Assembly (NCBI GenBank): GCA_030950585.1 | Contig: JAUZRG010000031.1 | Coordinates: 1 to 40,480, forward strand | DNA: 40,480 bases | Direction of reading: 5' to 3' | DNA from: Mariprofundaceae bacterium | GTDB lineage: Bacteria > Pseudomonadota > Zetaproteobacteria > Mariprofundales > Mariprofundaceae | Shown here: one piece after another, positions 16,883 to 28,284 of the stretch | How positions within the stretch are numbered: the first letter of the stretch is position 1 | How the letters are laid out: each line of letters opens with the position of its first letter | Notes under the pieces: generated by a model | What the model saw: only the letters and a program-made list of their open reading frames with translations | Database searches by the model: none | Told to the model about the DNA's origin: nothing | Position numbers and translations under genes: made by a program

Positions 16883-18877
16883 CTAAGCCTTTAAAATTAA
16901 ATATGTTAATAATGAAAAGACACCGATCACCATGGCAAAGGCATAATGGGAAAGAAGCCCCGTTTGCATGGCTCGCATCTTGGCAGCACCCGCTAAGATA
17001 TGATCAACCACACCTTTGTGAATGATGCCTTTATCAATGATGCCTAAATCTGCTTTCTGCCATAAGAACTGACCGATACAGCGTGCAGGTTGCACAAAGA
17101 TGATTTGATAAAGCTCATCCCAACGCCATTTGTCCAATAGGAACTGGTGTAACCACGGAAACATCGCTGCAATTTTTGCAGGGTATTTCGTTTTCTTAAG
17201 ATACATGAAAGTTGCCAAAGCAATACCACCGACAGCACACCAAAAAGGTAGCGTGAGTAAAAAGTGATACCAGTGATGACTGGCTGCGTGGGCTTCAAGG
17301 GTAATCAAAGGGTTGTGTGCATCTGTGACAAAAATAGCATCACCAAAGAAAGCTTCAGCACCTGTGCCTGCCATGCCTAAACTATAGTAACCCCACAAAC
17401 CTGCAAATGTGGCTCCAATGGCAAGGATAATTAAAGGCAAGCTAATGCTTGCGGGTGATTCGTGCAGTTGTTTTTTAACTTGAGGATCAACACGATCCGA
17501 ATTATGGAAGGTGAGGTAAAACATTCTAAAGGTGTAGAATGCAGTCATAAACACACCTGTGATCAGTGCAAACTCAGCAAAGCTGGTGACCCAACCCATG
17601 TCACGCACTTGCACCGCTTCAATGATCAAGTCTTTTGACCAGAAGCCTGCAAAAGGAGGGATACCCGCCAGAGCAACAGCACCGATGAGGCAGGTAAAAT
17701 AAGTAATAGGCATGTATTTACGCAATTGCCCCATTTTACGAATGTCTTGTTCATGCATCATGGCATGAATCACAGAACCAGCCGCCAAGAACAACAAGGC
17801 TTTAAAATAAGCATGGGTCATCAAGTGGAAGATACCCGCTGAATAAGCCGATACACCACAAGCCACAAACATATAACCCAATTGAGAACAGGTCGAATAA
17901 GCAATGACCCGTTTAATATCGTTTTGCACTAGGCCAATGGTGGCACACATCCAAGCCGTAATCGCACCAACAACCACAACAGTGGCTAGAGCAACTTCTG
18001 AGAACTCAAACAGCGGAGATAAACGAGCGACCATGAATACGCCAGCAGTTACCATGGTTGCAGCATGGATCAAAGCTGAAATCGGGGTTGGACCTTCCAT
18101 AGAATCAGGAAGCCAAACATGCAAGGGAACCTGCGCACTTTTACCCATTGCACCGACAAAGAGAGCCAAACAAATAAAGGTGATAACGCTGACTTCCATA
18201 TTGGCAAAATACATGTGAATGTCTTGAGCAACAAAACCTTTGACAGCAAGAAAAACAGTGGCGTAGTCCACGCTACCAAAATAGTACCAAACGGCTAAAA
18301 TGCCGATGGCAAAACCAAAGTCACCCACACGGTTGACGATGAATGCTTTCATGGCTGCAACATTGGCGGATTCTTTGGTAAACCAAAAACCAATCAATAG
18401 GTAAGAGAACAAGCCGACAGCTTCCCAACCAAAAAATAAGGTGAAAAAGCTATTACCCATCACCAAGACAAGCATGGAGAAAGTAAAGGCTGAAATATAA
18501 GCAAAGAAACGGCTATAACCTTTATCACCATGCATATAGCCCACGGTGTAGATATGCACACATGAGGAAACAACGGTTACCGTGACCATCATGGTGACGG
18601 TAAGTTTATCAATCATCATACCAATCGGAACGTTGAGCGTATCGGAAACAATCCATGTCCAAAAATTGCCATAGAAACTCATGTCGAAGTAGACCACTTG
18701 ACAGAATACATGCACTGAAAGTATGGCAGAAGCTACCACACCAAGAATACAAATAAGGTGACTGAGTTTTTCTTTTAAGAACCAACCAAATAAACCAGAG
18801 ATTAAGGCTGCAATGAGCGGTAATGCTGGGATTAAAAGTAATTCGTTTACATTAAGATCAAGAATTTCAGTAGTCAT
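16883..18877 (-). CDS. nuoL: NADH-quinone oxidoreductase subunit L
   Basis: NuoL is the distal proton-pumping subunit of the membrane arm. At 664 residues it is full length, including the C-terminal lateral helix that runs along the arm. Landmarks are F-F-G-W-E-A-V-G-L-F-S-Y-L-L-I-G-F-W, G-K-S-A-Q-V-P-L-H-V-W-L-P-D-S-M-E-G-P-T-P and S-A-L-I-H-A-A-T-M-V. R-V-I-A-Y-S-T-C-S-Q-L-G-Y follows. No break is seen. It sits 14 bp after nuoK. Confidence 0.97.
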   Translation of the reverse strand: MTTEILDLNVNELLLIPALPLIAALISGLFGWFLKEKLSHLICILGVVASAILSVHVFCQVVYFDMSFYGNFWTWIVSDTLNVPIGMMIDKLTVTMMVTVTVVSSCVHIYTVGYMHGDKGYSRFFAYISAFTFSMLVLVMGNSFFTLFFGWEAVGLFSYLLIGFWFTKESANVAAMKAFIVNRVGDFGFAIGILAVWYYFGSVDYATVFLAVKGFVAQDIHMYFANMEVSVITFICLALFVGAMGKSAQVPLHVWLPDSMEGPTPISALIHAATMVTAGVFMVARLSPLFEFSEVALATVVVVGAITAWMCATIGLVQNDIKRVIAYSTCSQLGYMFVACGVSAYSAGIFHLMTHAYFKALLFLAAGSVIHAMMHEQDIRKMGQLRKYMPITYFTCLIGAVALAGIPPFAGFWSKDLIIEAVQVRDMGWVTSFAEFALITGVFMTAFYTFRMFYLTFHNSDRVDPQVKKQLHESPASISLPLIILAIGATFAGLWGYYSLGMAGTGAEAFFGDAIFVTDAHNPLITLEAHAASHHWYHFLLTLPFWCAVGGIALATFMYLKKTKYPAKIAAMFPWLHQFLLDKWRWDELYQIIFVQPARCIGQFLWQKADLGIIDKGIIHKGVVDHILAGAAKMRAMQTGLLSHYAFAMVIGVFSLLTYLILKA

Positions 18878-18891
18878 TCGTTAATGTCCCC

Positions 18892-19203
18892 TTAACCCTG
18901 CAAGCTATTCATGTCTTCAATACTGACAGACCGTCTATTGCGATAAAAGGCAATCAAAATAGCTAAGCCAACGGCGACTTCAGCTGCGGCAACGGTTAAG
19001 ACAAAGAATACAAAAATTTGACCATTTATATCATTTAAGTAATGAGAAAAGGCCACAAAATTGATGTTGACAGCAAGAAGCATCAACTCAATGCACATTA
19101 AAACGGTGATGATGTTTTTTCGATTTAGAAAAAGGCCAATCATGCCAATGCTAAATAAACATGCTGCCACTAGTAAGTATGAAGTTAATCCAATCTCAAT
19201 CAT
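18892..19203 (-). CDS. nuoK: NADH-quinone oxidoreductase subunit K
   Basis: A 103-residue three-helix subunit linking NuoJ/NuoA to the antiporter-like subunits. The conserved membrane glutamates of the proton channel are present in [10 protein letters not shown] and [11 protein letters not shown]. It starts one base after the nuoJ stop codon, an arrangement suggesting translational coupling. Confidence 0.97.
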   Translation of the reverse strand: MIEIGLTSYLLVAACLFSIGMIGLFLNRKNIITVLMCIELMLLAVNINFVAFSHYLNDINGQIFVFFVLTVAAAEVAVGLAILIAFYRNRRSVSIEDMNSLQG

Positions 19204-19204
19204 A

Positions 19205-19843
19205 TTATAGGCTCGCTTTGCGCAGTCTATCAGCTTTAGAAGCTCGGACTTGCTTGGGAATACTTTGATATTTCACATCTTTACGCGTGCGAAGAGTCAG
19301 GACAACCGCACCAATGAGTGCAACCAGTAGAATCAATGCAGCCACTTCAAAGGCAAACATATATTGGGTATAAAGAACCTTCCCAATTTCAGCAGCGTTA
19401 TTCACTTGAGCAGTAAGAGGTTCAGCTTTTGGAATAATATTTTTTGTTACCTCATCCAAGATGAACTCGCCTGTCTTAGGGTCTGTTTTGTGTGTGACAG
19501 CAACAAAGATATTAGATGCCGCCGCCGCCGCAAATTCCATCAGTAAAATAAGACTAATCATTAAACCAAGTGGTAAATATTGCATGAAGCCTTCACGTAG
19601 TTTTTCAAAGTTGACTTCCATCATCATCAAGACAAACATGAAGAGCACCATGACAGCACCGACATAAATCAAAATGAGAATGATGGCTAAAAACTCAGCA
19701 CCGAGCATTAAAAACAATGCCGATGCATTGAAAAAACAAAAAATGAGCGCGACCACAGAGTGAATGGCATTTTTTGATAAGACCACAAAGCCAGCCGATA
19801 AAATCGCTAAGCCTGAAAAGATAAAGAAAAAGAGTGATTCCAT
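19205..19843 (-). CDS. nuoJ: NADH-quinone oxidoreductase subunit J
   Basis: A 212-residue membrane subunit with five hydrophobic segments. The family marks are [10 protein letters not shown] near residues 25-34, and the third helix with [13 protein letters not shown], the pi-bulge helix that moves during turnover. A loop of about 45 residues between helices 4 and 5 (Thr/Lys/Glu-rich) is longer than in the E. coli protein. It lies 16 bp after nuoI. Confidence 0.95.
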   Translation of the reverse strand: MESLFFFIFSGLAILSAGFVVLSKNAIHSVVALIFCFFNASALFLMLGAEFLAIILILIYVGAVMVLFMFVLMMMEVNFEKLREGFMQYLPLGLMISLILLMEFAAAAASNIFVAVTHKTDPKTGEFILDEVTKNIIPKAEPLTAQVNNAAEIGKVLYTQYMFAFEVAALILLVALIGAVVLTLRTRKDVKYQSIPKQVRASKADRLRKASL

Positions 19844-19859
19844 TGGCGTTTCCTATTTC

Positions 19860-20360
19860 TCAGTTATATTGTGATTTATCAGCAAGGTTCGCTGATATTT
19901 GTTTGGCGTATTTATCACCTGTCGCTAATAAACGATCTTTGGTGTAATACAAATCTTGGCGGTTTTCGGTCGCATATTCAAAGATTTGCGTCTCAACAAT
20001 AGCATCGACTGGGCATGCTTCTTCACAAAAACCACAGAAAATACAAAGGGTGGTATCAATATCATAACGTGTGGTTCGACGTGATCCATCTTCTCTTTCT
20101 TCTGAGTCAATCTGAATAGCCAGCGCAGGGCAAACCACTTCACATAGTTTACAAGCAATACAGCGTTCTTCACCATCATCATAACGACGAAGTGCGTGTA
20201 AGCCACGAAAACGTGGTGATAACGGGGTACGCTCTTCAGGGTATTCAATGGTGATCTTTGGCTTAAATAAATATTTGCCAGTGAGGGCTAAGCCTCTGAC
20301 AAGCTCAAGGAGAAGCCAAGTATTAATCTGTCTTTTTAACCACTTTAAAACACATTGCAT
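19860..20360 (-). CDS. nuoI: NADH-quinone oxidoreductase subunit I
   Basis: NuoI carries clusters N6a and N6b, which pass electrons towards N2. The 166-residue protein has two 4Fe-4S ferredoxin motifs, [12 protein letters not shown] (Cys67, 70, 73, 77) and [12 protein letters not shown] (Cys106, 109, 112, 116), after an amphipathic N-terminal helix. It lies nine bp after nuoH. Confidence 0.97.
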   Translation of the reverse strand: MQCVLKWLKRQINTWLLLELVRGLALTGKYLFKPKITIEYPEERTPLSPRFRGLHALRRYDDGEERCIACKLCEVVCPALAIQIDSEEREDGSRRTTRYDIDTTLCIFCGFCEEACPVDAIVETQIFEYATENRQDLYYTKDRLLATGDKYAKQISANLADKSQYN

Positions 20361-20369
20361 CTTTATCTC

Positions 20370-21491
20370 CTATCTCCAAGCAATCCAGTCAGAAATGGGG
20401 TTTTCTAAAACCCACTCCAAACCAGGTGTGTAGATGAGTAGGCCAATCACAGCCAACCATGCTAATGTCCATGGTAAAAACACTTTCCAGCCCAAGCGCA
20501 TCAATTGATCATAACGATAACGCGGGAAAGTCGCTCTGAACCAAATGAAAACAAAAATAAGGAAAGCTGCTTTACCCAGTAACCAGACTGTTCCCGGTAT
20601 AGGAAGGGCATCTAAGAAAGGAAAAGGTGCATACCAGCCACCGAGGAATAAAATACTGGTGACCAAGCTGATAAGAATCATGGCTGCATATTCAGCCAGT
20701 GAGAAAGTTGCAAACCAAAAACCTGAATACTCGACAAAGAAGCCAGCCACAATTTCAGATTCACCTTCAGGTAAATCAAAAGGGCAACGACTACATTCAG
20801 CCGCACCTGAGATTAAAAAGACCAAAAACATAGGAAACAAAGGAATAAGATACCAATTCCAAAAGCCACCTTGTTGCGCATGTACAATCTCAGCCAAGTT
20901 CATGCTGCCTGCAAGCATCAAAACAGTCACAATCGCAAAGCCCATTGAGATCTCATAAGAGATCATTTGACATGTAGAGCGAATCGCACCCATGAAGGCA
21001 TATTTGGAGTTGGATGCCCAACCTGCCAATAAAATACCGTAAACAGATAAGCTAGAAATGGCCATCACGTACAACACACCAATATTCACATTGGCGATCG
21101 TCATCACACGAGGCTCATCCCAATAGCCAAATAAGGTGGTTTCACCAAAAGGAATCACAGCAAACGCGATAAAGGCGGGAACCATGGCCAAGACAGGTGC
21201 AACCACAAATAGAAATTTACTCGATTTGGCGGGAATGATGGTTTCTTTTAAAAATAACTTGATACCATCGGCAATGGGCTGTAATAAACCAAAGGGTCCG
21301 ACGCGGTTACAACCTTGGCGAACTTGGATCCAACCAATGATACGACGTTCCATATAAGTGGTGTAAGCCACGGTTAATGCAACACCAATTGAAATGGCTA
21401 AAATGGATAGAACCCACCTACCTAATGTGAATAAAACAGTTTCCGCCCCATCTAAGTTGAAGAACAGGCTTTGAACACTTTCCCAAATCAT
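20370..21491 (-). CDS. nuoH: NADH-quinone oxidoreductase subunit H
   Basis: NuoH forms much of the quinone-entry chamber where the membrane arm meets the peripheral arm. At 373 residues it has eight membrane segments and the conserved acidic loops: [28 protein letters not shown] and the glutamate-rich [13 protein letters not shown]. Its ATG overlaps the nuoG stop (ATGA), indicating coupled translation. Confidence 0.97.
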   Translation of the reverse strand: MIWESVQSLFFNLDGAETVLFTLGRWVLSILAISIGVALTVAYTTYMERRIIGWIQVRQGCNRVGPFGLLQPIADGIKLFLKETIIPAKSSKFLFVVAPVLAMVPAFIAFAVIPFGETTLFGYWDEPRVMTIANVNIGVLYVMAISSLSVYGILLAGWASNSKYAFMGAIRSTCQMISYEISMGFAIVTVLMLAGSMNLAEIVHAQQGGFWNWYLIPLFPMFLVFLISGAAECSRCPFDLPEGESEIVAGFFVEYSGFWFATFSLAEYAAMILISLVTSILFLGGWYAPFPFLDALPIPGTVWLLGKAAFLIFVFIWFRATFPRYRYDQLMRLGWKVFLPWTLAWLAVIGLLIYTPGLEWVLENPISDWIAWR

Positions 21492-23818
21492 GCAGAACCT
21501 CCGTTGATGTCCACGCTAACCACATTCGATATATCGCCCGCAATGCCACGTTTAGAAATAAACAATACACCAGGAGAAATATCATCACGCACATCGATTT
21601 TAAATTGATATTGACCGTGATCAGTGTCGAGGGTGGCGATGCTGCCTGCTTGCGCTGCCAAAGTATCAGGATGCATGATAACATCAGCTAATTTCTGACG
21701 TTCGCCTGCACCACGTAATAATTCAGAAGATCGCGCCCACATGCCTTCTCTATACATAGAATAACGACTGACGACATCCAAAGTACGCAATGTTATCTGA
21801 GTAGGTAAGATACTTTTACGATTTCTAGCACTGCTTAAAAAGATAGCATCTTGTTGCTTGTCATCCACTTTTGTAAGTTCTGGAATGAAACGATGCATGT
21901 GTATGCGCAGCTCTTCTAAACTGACAGCTGGAATATCTTGTCCTAAAGCTTGTAATAAACGCATCATGATTTTCCATAATGGGCGTTGATCACCAAGCAC
22001 TTCTAAGGGATGGTGAGCGGTGCGAACACGGCCTTCCATGTTAATGAAGGTTCCTTCCACTTCTGAATAAGCAGATGCTGGTAATAAAACAGATGCTTGA
22101 TCTGAAATTTCACCTTGAATTGCACCAATTTGAATCAGAGCTACTTTTTTCAATGCTTCGCGGGCTTGTACAGGAAAGAGACCATCACCAATTGGATCAC
22201 TACCAATCAGTAAGATGGCATCAAGCTTGCCTTGATTGGCATCTTCAAAAATATCAGAAACTGACATGCGATCTTTGGCAAAAAGAGCGGTTAAGGCTTG
22301 TGCATTCATACCTTCAGGAATGAGGTTACGGCCATCATTATTGGCTTCAGCATGACCACAGCCACGCATCAATAAATCTAAACCATGAATCAGTGCAGCT
22401 GCATCATTATGACAGCGAATTTCTTCACCGACTAGCAATGAACAAGTCTCAGCCAATAAAGCATCCGCTAAAACCTTACCTGCTTCATGACGATCTTGAG
22501 TGGCATCCAGCCAAGCTTGCATACCCGCAGCTTGCTTACCTAAAGCCATCACTTGTTCGATCGCAGATGCAATCACTGAGACCCAGTCACGAGGACGAAT
22601 AAGCATGTCTTTTTGAAGCTCTGAATTGGTGCGGTAACGCATGCTACCAATTCTAACCACAGGTTTGTCAGCTAACACACGTTTACGAATGCGTTGCATG
22701 ACAAGCGGTAGACGTTGGCGTAAATCACTGCCTAAAATGACCACTTGATCTGCATCTTCAATTTGTTGGGTGGTTTGTGAAAAACCTTCTTCAAAGGCAA
22801 AGCTTCTCTTGTCACGGCGATGTAAATCAAAAGCGACGGGTGCATTTTTAAAAGCAGTATCACGTAGCAAGCGAATGGCACTTAAACCTTCAACACTCCA
22901 GTCAGGTGAACAAATAATACCGATGCGTTTATCTTTAAGCAGGGCAATACTATCGTTAATGGCATCATTCCAGCTTACTTTTTCCTGCTTAGAAATAGGT
23001 TTTAATAAACGACTTTCATTGCGAAAGGCATCATAAACAAAACGTCCACGGTCACATAACCAAGGTTCAGGGCTACCTTCAATGGGTTGAATGCGCATGA
23101 CATCTTGACCGCGTGATTCAATCGAAATATCACAACCTTGTGGGCATTGGGTGCAAGTGCTTTGATGACGTGTCATTTCCCAAGGACGAGAAACATCATG
23201 ACTTGGGCCATCTAATAGTGCGCCAACAGGGCAAATGTCAGGTAAGTTACCTGATAATTCAGAGCTAAGGCATTCATCCACAACCGAGCTGATTTCCATA
23301 TGGTCGCCACGGTTTAAAACACCCATGTCACCTGTGCCTGCAATTTCATCGGCAAAGCGCACGCAACGTGTGCAGTGAATGCAACGTGTCATGCTTGTGG
23401 TCACAAAAGGGCCGAGCTGTTTATCTTTGATAATACGTTTTTCTTCTAAATAACGACCTTTACCTGAGCCATGTTCCATCGCGTAATCTTGTAGCTTACA
23501 CTCACCACCTTGATCGCACACAGGGCAATCAAGCGGATGATGAATCAATAAATATTCCATTGCCATTTCGCGGTCTTTAACAAGGGCTTCACTTTCAGTT
23601 GACACTTTCATGCCTTCTGAAACAGGGGTGCAACAAGAGGCTGGCGGTTTTGGCCAACCTTCAACATTCACCAAGCACATGCGGCAGTTGGCTGCGACAC
23701 TTAATTCTGGGTGATAACAAAAATAGGGTACATCGACATTCGATTGACGACATGCTTCAAGAATACTTGTGCCTGCGGCAACGGTGACTTCTTCTTCATT
23801 GATAAAAAGCGTGGTCAT
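21488..23818 (-). CDS. nuoG: NADH-quinone oxidoreductase subunit G
   Basis: NuoG (776 residues) conducts electrons through several clusters. The N-terminal 2Fe-2S ligands are Cys34, 45, 48 and 62. The His-Cys cluster is His94, Cys98, 101 and 107. The next 4Fe-4S cluster uses Cys146, 149, 152 and 196. A further C-x2-C-x3-C set (Cys222, 225, 229) with Cys255 matches the off-pathway N7 cluster, which many alphaproteobacterial and mitochondrial forms have lost. A molybdopterin-oxidoreductase-like domain without cofactor fills the rest. Both ends overlap neighbours by ATGA. Confidence 0.97.
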   Translation of the reverse strand: MTTLFINEEEVTVAAGTSILEACRQSNVDVPYFCYHPELSVAANCRMCLVNVEGWPKPPASCCTPVSEGMKVSTESEALVKDREMAMEYLLIHHPLDCPVCDQGGECKLQDYAMEHGSGKGRYLEEKRIIKDKQLGPFVTTSMTRCIHCTRCVRFADEIAGTGDMGVLNRGDHMEISSVVDECLSSELSGNLPDICPVGALLDGPSHDVSRPWEMTRHQSTCTQCPQGCDISIESRGQDVMRIQPIEGSPEPWLCDRGRFVYDAFRNESRLLKPISKQEKVSWNDAINDSIALLKDKRIGIICSPDWSVEGLSAIRLLRDTAFKNAPVAFDLHRRDKRSFAFEEGFSQTTQQIEDADQVVILGSDLRQRLPLVMQRIRKRVLADKPVVRIGSMRYRTNSELQKDMLIRPRDWVSVIASAIEQVMALGKQAAGMQAWLDATQDRHEAGKVLADALLAETCSLLVGEEIRCHNDAAALIHGLDLLMRGCGHAEANNDGRNLIPEGMNAQALTALFAKDRMSVSDIFEDANQGKLDAILLIGSDPIGDGLFPVQAREALKKVALIQIGAIQGEISDQASVLLPASAYSEVEGTFINMEGRVRTAHHPLEVLGDQRPLWKIMMRLLQALGQDIPAVSLEELRIHMHRFIPELTKVDDKQQDAIFLSSARNRKSILPTQITLRTLDVVSRYSMYREGMWARSSELLRGAGERQKLADVIMHPDTLAAQAGSIATLDTDHGQYQFKIDVRDDISPGVLFISKRGIAGDISNVVSVDINGGSA

Positions 23819-25092
23819 GATGTTTTCTCCGCGATGGCTTGCTCCACAAGTTCAGGAAAGTGCTCTAGTAAAGATAAAATAGGTGCAGCTGCGCCATCTG
23901 CTAATGCACAAATGGTGCGGCCAGCCATGTGTTTAGCAGCATCTTCAAGTGTACGAATATCTTCTTGTTTACCTTGGCCGCTTTCGATACGTGTTAAAAT
24001 ACGTTCTAACCAACCCGTACCTTCACGGCATGGTGTGCATTGTCCACAAGATTCATGGGCATAAAAATGGGCTAAACGACGCGTGAGAGCGATCAGGTCA
24101 GCGGTTTCATCAATAATAATAACAGCACCAGAACCCAGCATAGAACCTGCACTGGCAAGATCATCATAGGTTAAAGGCACATCATAATGTTCAGCAAGCA
24201 ACCAAGGCGTGGATGATCCACCCGGAATAATGACCTTTGGTACACTACCGTTTTGTAAACCACCTGCATAATCTTCAATTAAGCTGCGCATGGTTGTGCC
24301 TAAAGGGACTTCATAGTTGCCAGCTTTTTTGACATTACCAGAAACAGAAAAAATCTTCATGCCAGCATTGTTAGGTGTGCCAATGGCTTTGTGCCATTCG
24401 CCACCATGTTCGAGAATAGCGGGGACAGTCGCCAATGTTTCGACGTTGTTAACCACGGTGGGACAACGAAAAAAACCTTCGACAGCTGGAAAGGGCGGTT
24501 TGAAACGAGGACGACCGGGGCGACCCTCTAATGATTCAATCAATGCTGTTTCTTCACCACAAATATAAGCACCTGCACCACGATGGACGGTAAGGTGCAT
24601 GCTGTAGGAGGATCCTAAGATATTATCACCTAATAAGTTGGCTGCATAAGCTTCGGAAATAGCATCGTTTAAGCGTTTGGCTTCGTGAATAAATTCACCA
24701 CGAATATAGATATAAGCATCTTTTACACCGAGTGCAAAGCCCGCCATAATCATGCCTTCAATCAATAAATGTGGGTCAAAACGCATAAGATCGCGATCTT
24801 TAAAAGTACCCGGTTCACCTTCATCAGCGTTGCATAATAAATAAGTCGGTTTACCTGTGTTTTTAGGCACAAAAGACCATTTAAGTCCTGTTGGAAAACC
24901 TGCGCCACCGCGACCACGCAGGCCAGATATTTTCATTTCAGAAACAATGTGTTCGCTACTGAATGTATTTAAAACAGTAGGTAAAAACTGATATGCACCT
25001 TGTTGACGTGCCATTTCTAAGGTGTGCATCTTGGGAACATCGATATTTGCAAAGCAAATAGCTGTGACTTTTTTAGGATCAGATGGGATCAT
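23815..25092 (-). CDS. nuoF: NADH-quinone oxidoreductase subunit F
   Basis: NuoF binds FMN and NADH and carries cluster N3, making it the electron entry point. I start at the ATG at 25092 (425 residues), which has GGGGAGG six bases upstream; an earlier in-frame start at 25110 would hide that site. NADH and FMN motifs are G-L-R-G-R-G-G-A-G-F-P-T-G-L-K-W and C-N-A-D-E-G-E-P-G-T-F-K-D-R. The 4Fe-4S motif is S-C-G-Q-C-T-P-C-R-E-G, with its fourth Cys in T-I-C-A-L. The start overlaps nuoE by 14 bp. Confidence 0.97.
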   Translation of the reverse strand: MIPSDPKKVTAICFANIDVPKMHTLEMARQQGAYQFLPTVLNTFSSEHIVSEMKISGLRGRGGAGFPTGLKWSFVPKNTGKPTYLLCNADEGEPGTFKDRDLMRFDPHLLIEGMIMAGFALGVKDAYIYIRGEFIHEAKRLNDAISEAYAANLLGDNILGSSYSMHLTVHRGAGAYICGEETALIESLEGRPGRPRFKPPFPAVEGFFRCPTVVNNVETLATVPAILEHGGEWHKAIGTPNNAGMKIFSVSGNVKKAGNYEVPLGTTMRSLIEDYAGGLQNGSVPKVIIPGGSSTPWLLAEHYDVPLTYDDLASAGSMLGSGAVIIIDETADLIALTRRLAHFYAHESCGQCTPCREGTGWLERILTRIESGQGKQEDIRTLEDAAKHMAGRTICALADGAAAPILSLLEHFPELVEQAIAEKTS

Positions 25093-25570
25093 GTGTCCTC
25101 CCCTTAGCAATCACATCATCAAGATGATGTTCTGTAACGTTTTCGTGATAGTCACCGTTGATTTGAACGATAGGTGCGCCACCACATGCGCCAAGGCATT
25201 CAACTTCGATGACACTAAACATATCATCGTCGGTGGTTTCACCCGGCTGAATTTTTAATTTTTCACATAATTTGGCCAACAGCTCATCTGCACCATTGAG
25301 CATACAGCCTGCATTGGTACACACTTCTAAAAGATTCCTGCCACAAGGTTTTTCACGATACATAGTATAAAAGGTAACCACTTCTCGCACCATCATCAGG
25401 CGTACGCCTAAGGTGTCAGCAACCAATTGCTGGGTTGGAATAGATAAGTGACCAAAGTCTTCCATTGCCATATGTAATACAGGCAAAATAGCTGACTGGG
25501 CTTTGGGGTAACGCTTTACTAAAGTTAAAATCTCATCCAGACGTTGCGGTGAGAACTGCACATCGCTCAT
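25079..25570 (-). CDS. nuoE: NADH-quinone oxidoreductase subunit E
   Basis: The thioredoxin-like NuoE holds cluster N1a. I start at the ATG at 25570 (163 residues), which overlaps the nuoD stop as ATGA. The longer open frame to 25645 merely reads through the end of nuoD. The 2Fe-2S ligands are Cys84 and Cys89 in V-C-T-N-A-G-C and Cys125 and Cys129 in [11 protein letters not shown] short His/Asp-rich tail overlaps nuoF. Confidence 0.96.
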   Translation of the reverse strand: MSDVQFSPQRLDEILTLVKRYPKAQSAILPVLHMAMEDFGHLSIPTQQLVADTLGVRLMMVREVVTFYTMYREKPCGRNLLEVCTNAGCMLNGADELLAKLCEKLKIQPGETTDDDMFSVIEVECLGACGGAPIVQINGDYHENVTEHHLDDVIAKGRTHDPI

Positions 25571-26745
25571 CGATCCACCTCTCCAAACACAATATCTTGC
25601 GTACCTAACACCGCCACAACATCTGCGATCAAGTGTCCACGGCACATAAAGTCCAAACCTTGCAGATGAGCAAAGCCCGGTGCGCGTATTTTCATTCTAT
25701 AGGGTTTATTTGAACCATCTGAGACGATATAAACACCAAATTCACCTTTAGGATGTTCAACAGCTTGGTAAACTTCGCCAGCTGGAACATGAAAACCTTC
25801 AGCAAAAAATTTAAAGTGATGAATCAATGATTCCATATCATCTTGAAGTTTCGCACGTTTTGGACGTGCGAGTTTATGGTCATCTAAGTTTACAGGGCCG
25901 TCATTCTTTTGCAGCCACGCAACACATTGGGCAATAATACGATTGGACTGACGCATTTCTTCCACACGCACAAGGTAACGATCATAAGTATCGCCACCAT
26001 CAGTAATCGGCACATCAAAATCTAACTGATCATAGACATCATAAGGTTGTTTCTTACGTAAATCCCACTCAACACCGCTACCGCGCAGCATTGGACCCGT
26101 AAAACCCCATGCCTTGGCTTCTTGAGCTGTCACCACACCAATATCAACTGTCCGTTGTTTCCAGATGCGGTTTTCTGTGAGTAGTGTTTCATATTCATCC
26201 ACATAACCAGGAAAGCGTTGTGTAAATGCTTCAATGCGTTCTAAAAGACCATCAGGAAGATCAAGGGAAACGCCACCCGGACGAAAATAAGCAGCATGCA
26301 TACGCGCACCACTGACGGCTTCATAATAATCAAAAATATCTTCACGTTCTCTAAATGCATATAAGAAAACAGTCATGGCACCAATATCTAGAGCTTGGGC
26401 ACCAATCCATAGTAAATGGTTAAGAAGGCGGGTTAACTCTGCATACATGACACGAATGTATTGTGCCCGTTCAGGCACTTCCACATCGAGCATTTTTTCC
26501 AAAGCAAGGACATAAGCATGCTCATTACACATCATCGAGACGTAATCAAAACGATCAAAATAAGGTAAGTTTTGCAGATAAGACTTATATTCAAATAGTT
26601 TTTCAGTACCACGGTGCAATAAACCGATGTGTGGGTCTGCACGAATAACAGTTTCGCCATCTAACTCGAGAACCAAACGCAAAACACCATGTGCAGATGG
26701 ATGCTGAGGACCAAAGTTTAGGGTGTAGTTTTTAATTTCAGCCAC
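25567..26745 (-). CDS. nuoD: NADH-quinone oxidoreductase subunit D
   Basis: The 392-residue subunit is related to NiFe-hydrogenase large subunits and forms the quinone site with NuoB. It opens with [13 protein letters not shown], whose His and the later Tyr act in quinone reduction. It ends with the typical [16 protein letters not shown]. The start is a GTG at 26745 with GGAG upstream, overlapping nuoC by eight bp. NuoC and NuoD are separate proteins, unlike the fused NuoCD of E. coli. Confidence 0.97.
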   Translation of the reverse strand: MAEIKNYTLNFGPQHPSAHGVLRLVLELDGETVIRADPHIGLLHRGTEKLFEYKSYLQNLPYFDRFDYVSMMCNEHAYVLALEKMLDVEVPERAQYIRVMYAELTRLLNHLLWIGAQALDIGAMTVFLYAFREREDIFDYYEAVSGARMHAAYFRPGGVSLDLPDGLLERIEAFTQRFPGYVDEYETLLTENRIWKQRTVDIGVVTAQEAKAWGFTGPMLRGSGVEWDLRKKQPYDVYDQLDFDVPITDGGDTYDRYLVRVEEMRQSNRIIAQCVAWLQKNDGPVNLDDHKLARPKRAKLQDDMESLIHHFKFFAEGFHVPAGEVYQAVEHPKGEFGVYIVSDGSNKPYRMKIRAPGFAHLQGLDFMCRGHLIADVVAVLGTQDIVFGEVDR

Positions 26746-27292
26746 GATCGACTCCTGGCCATGTCTTTGGAATCAAGACACGATTTTTAAGCTTATTGGG
26801 TTTATAAACACAACGCCATTGCTCTTCATCAAAGAACATTTCAACACGGCCTGTTAACGGAAAGTCTTTGCGTAAGGGGTGACCTTCAAAACCATAATCT
26901 GTTAAAATACGGCGTAAATCAGGGTGACCACTAAAGATAATACCATACATATCAAAAGCTTCGCGTTCATACCAATTGGCAGCAGGCCAAACATCAATGA
27001 TGGATGCCAGCATTTGCCGATCAGCAATATTAACTTTCAGGCGTACACGTTCGTTACGTTCAAGAGATAGTAGGTGATAAACGATTTGAAAACGTTCACC
27101 GCTATGATCAGGATACTCACTCAGATCAAGGCCGCAGAGGTCGATGAGTTGTTCATACTCGCATTCATCACGTAGAAAGAAGCAGGCCTCTTGAATAGAA
27201 GTTGCTTCAACATGAATGGATGCCATACCCGTGCTTGTGTCTTGAGAGACTGCATCGCCAAATTTTTCTCGAAGTCTTATTAAGTCTGACAT
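26738..27292 (-). CDS. nuoC: NADH-quinone oxidoreductase subunit C
   Basis: A 184-residue peripheral-arm subunit without cofactors. The family signature [20 protein letters not shown] is followed by [20 protein letters not shown] precedes the ATG at 27292. It lies ten bp after nuoB. Confidence 0.97.
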   Translation of the reverse strand: MSDLIRLREKFGDAVSQDTSTGMASIHVEATSIQEACFFLRDECEYEQLIDLCGLDLSEYPDHSGERFQIVYHLLSLERNERVRLKVNIADRQMLASIIDVWPAANWYEREAFDMYGIIFSGHPDLRRILTDYGFEGHPLRKDFPLTGRVEMFFDEEQWRCVYKPNKLKNRVLIPKTWPGVDRG

Positions 27293-27302
27293 TAAAACTC
27301 CG

Positions 27303-27779
27303 TTAGCGTGAAATTGTGTTGGTGCGTTTTATTTTTTCTTGCAACTGAATAATACCATAAATCAAAGCTTCAGCTGTTGGCGGACAACCCGGAACATAAA
27401 TATCAACGGGTACAATACGGTCGCAACCACGCACAACAGAATAAGAATAATGATAATAGCCACCACCATTGGCGCAAGAGCCCATGGAGATCACCCAACG
27501 TGGTTCAGACATTTGATCGTAAACCTTACGTAAGGCGGGTGCCATTTTGTTAATTAAAGTTCCTGCAACAACCATCACATCAGATTGTCTGGGGCTAGGT
27601 CTAAAAACCACGCCAAAGCGATCCAAATCATAACGTGATGTACCTGCGTGCATCATCTCAACCGCACAGCAAGCTAAACCAAAAGTCATGGGCCACATAG
27701 AACCTGTGCGTGCCCAGTTGATCACTTTGTCGGCTGATGTGGTGACAAAACCTTTATCAAGAAGTCCTTCTATTCCCAC
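27303..27779 (-). CDS. nuoB: NADH-quinone oxidoreductase subunit B
   Basis: NuoB holds the terminal cluster N2 that reduces quinone. The best start is a GTG at 27779 (158 residues), with AGGAG about seven bases before it and a ten-bp overlap with nuoA. A TTG at 27800 would add seven residues. The N2 ligands are the tandem Cys37-Cys38 (A-C-C-A-V-E), Cys102 (G-S-C-A-N-G-G) and Cys132 (P-G-C-P-P). Confidence 0.96.
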   Translation of the reverse strand: MGIEGLLDKGFVTTSADKVINWARTGSMWPMTFGLACCAVEMMHAGTSRYDLDRFGVVFRPSPRQSDVMVVAGTLINKMAPALRKVYDQMSEPRWVISMGSCANGGGYYHYSYSVVRGCDRIVPVDIYVPGCPPTAEALIYGIIQLQEKIKRTNTISR

Positions 27780-28150
27780 TGTAAGGCTCCTTTTTTCCAA
27801 GCGTAAATATAACCAACTACCAAAACGAATAAAAACAACATCATTTCAATGAAGCCAAATATACCAATATCTTTTAAAACAATGGCCCACGGAAACATGA
27901 ATGCTGTTTCCAAATCAAAAAGAATAAAAAGAATCGCAACTAAGTAAAATCGAACGTCAAATTGCATCCGAGAGTCTTCAAAAGCCTCGAATCCGCACTC
28001 ATAAGCAGACAGTTTCTCTGGGTCTGGCTTTTGCGTTGCAACCAACATTGAAAGAATAAGTGGAGCAGCCCCCATAGCCAATGCTATGAGAATAAAGACT
28101 GCGATTGGCGCATATTGTTGAGCTAAATATCCAGCATCCAAAGAGTCCAT
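27770..28150 (-). CDS. nuoA: NADH-quinone oxidoreductase subunit A
   Basis: A 126-residue three-helix subunit at the junction of the two arms. Its signature is the cytoplasmic loop [20 protein letters not shown], followed by [21 protein letters not shown] lies seven bases before the ATG at 28150. It is the first of the 14 nuo genes. The operon promoter should lie in the 134 bp shared divergently with engB; I could not place one with confidence. Confidence 0.97.
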   Translation of the reverse strand: MDSLDAGYLAQQYAPIAVFILIALAMGAAPLILSMLVATQKPDPEKLSAYECGFEAFEDSRMQFDVRFYLVAILFILFDLETAFMFPWAIVLKDIGIFGFIEMMLFLFVLVVGYIYAWKKGALQWE

Positions 28151-28284
28151 ACAACAACCTCCCTTGAAATCATCAACGCAAAAGGCATATTGCGCTGTCT
28201 CAAGCAGGCACGGTTGCTAGCAGCGAGCTTTTTAATCGTCAAGTTAAGATTGGCTTAAGATTTAGCTTTCAAAAGGGTTTATAT

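Noticed and set aside
25571-25645. Longer N-terminus for NuoE
   Set aside because: These codons lie inside the end of nuoD, and the ATGA overlap at 25567-25570 gives the normal-length NuoE.
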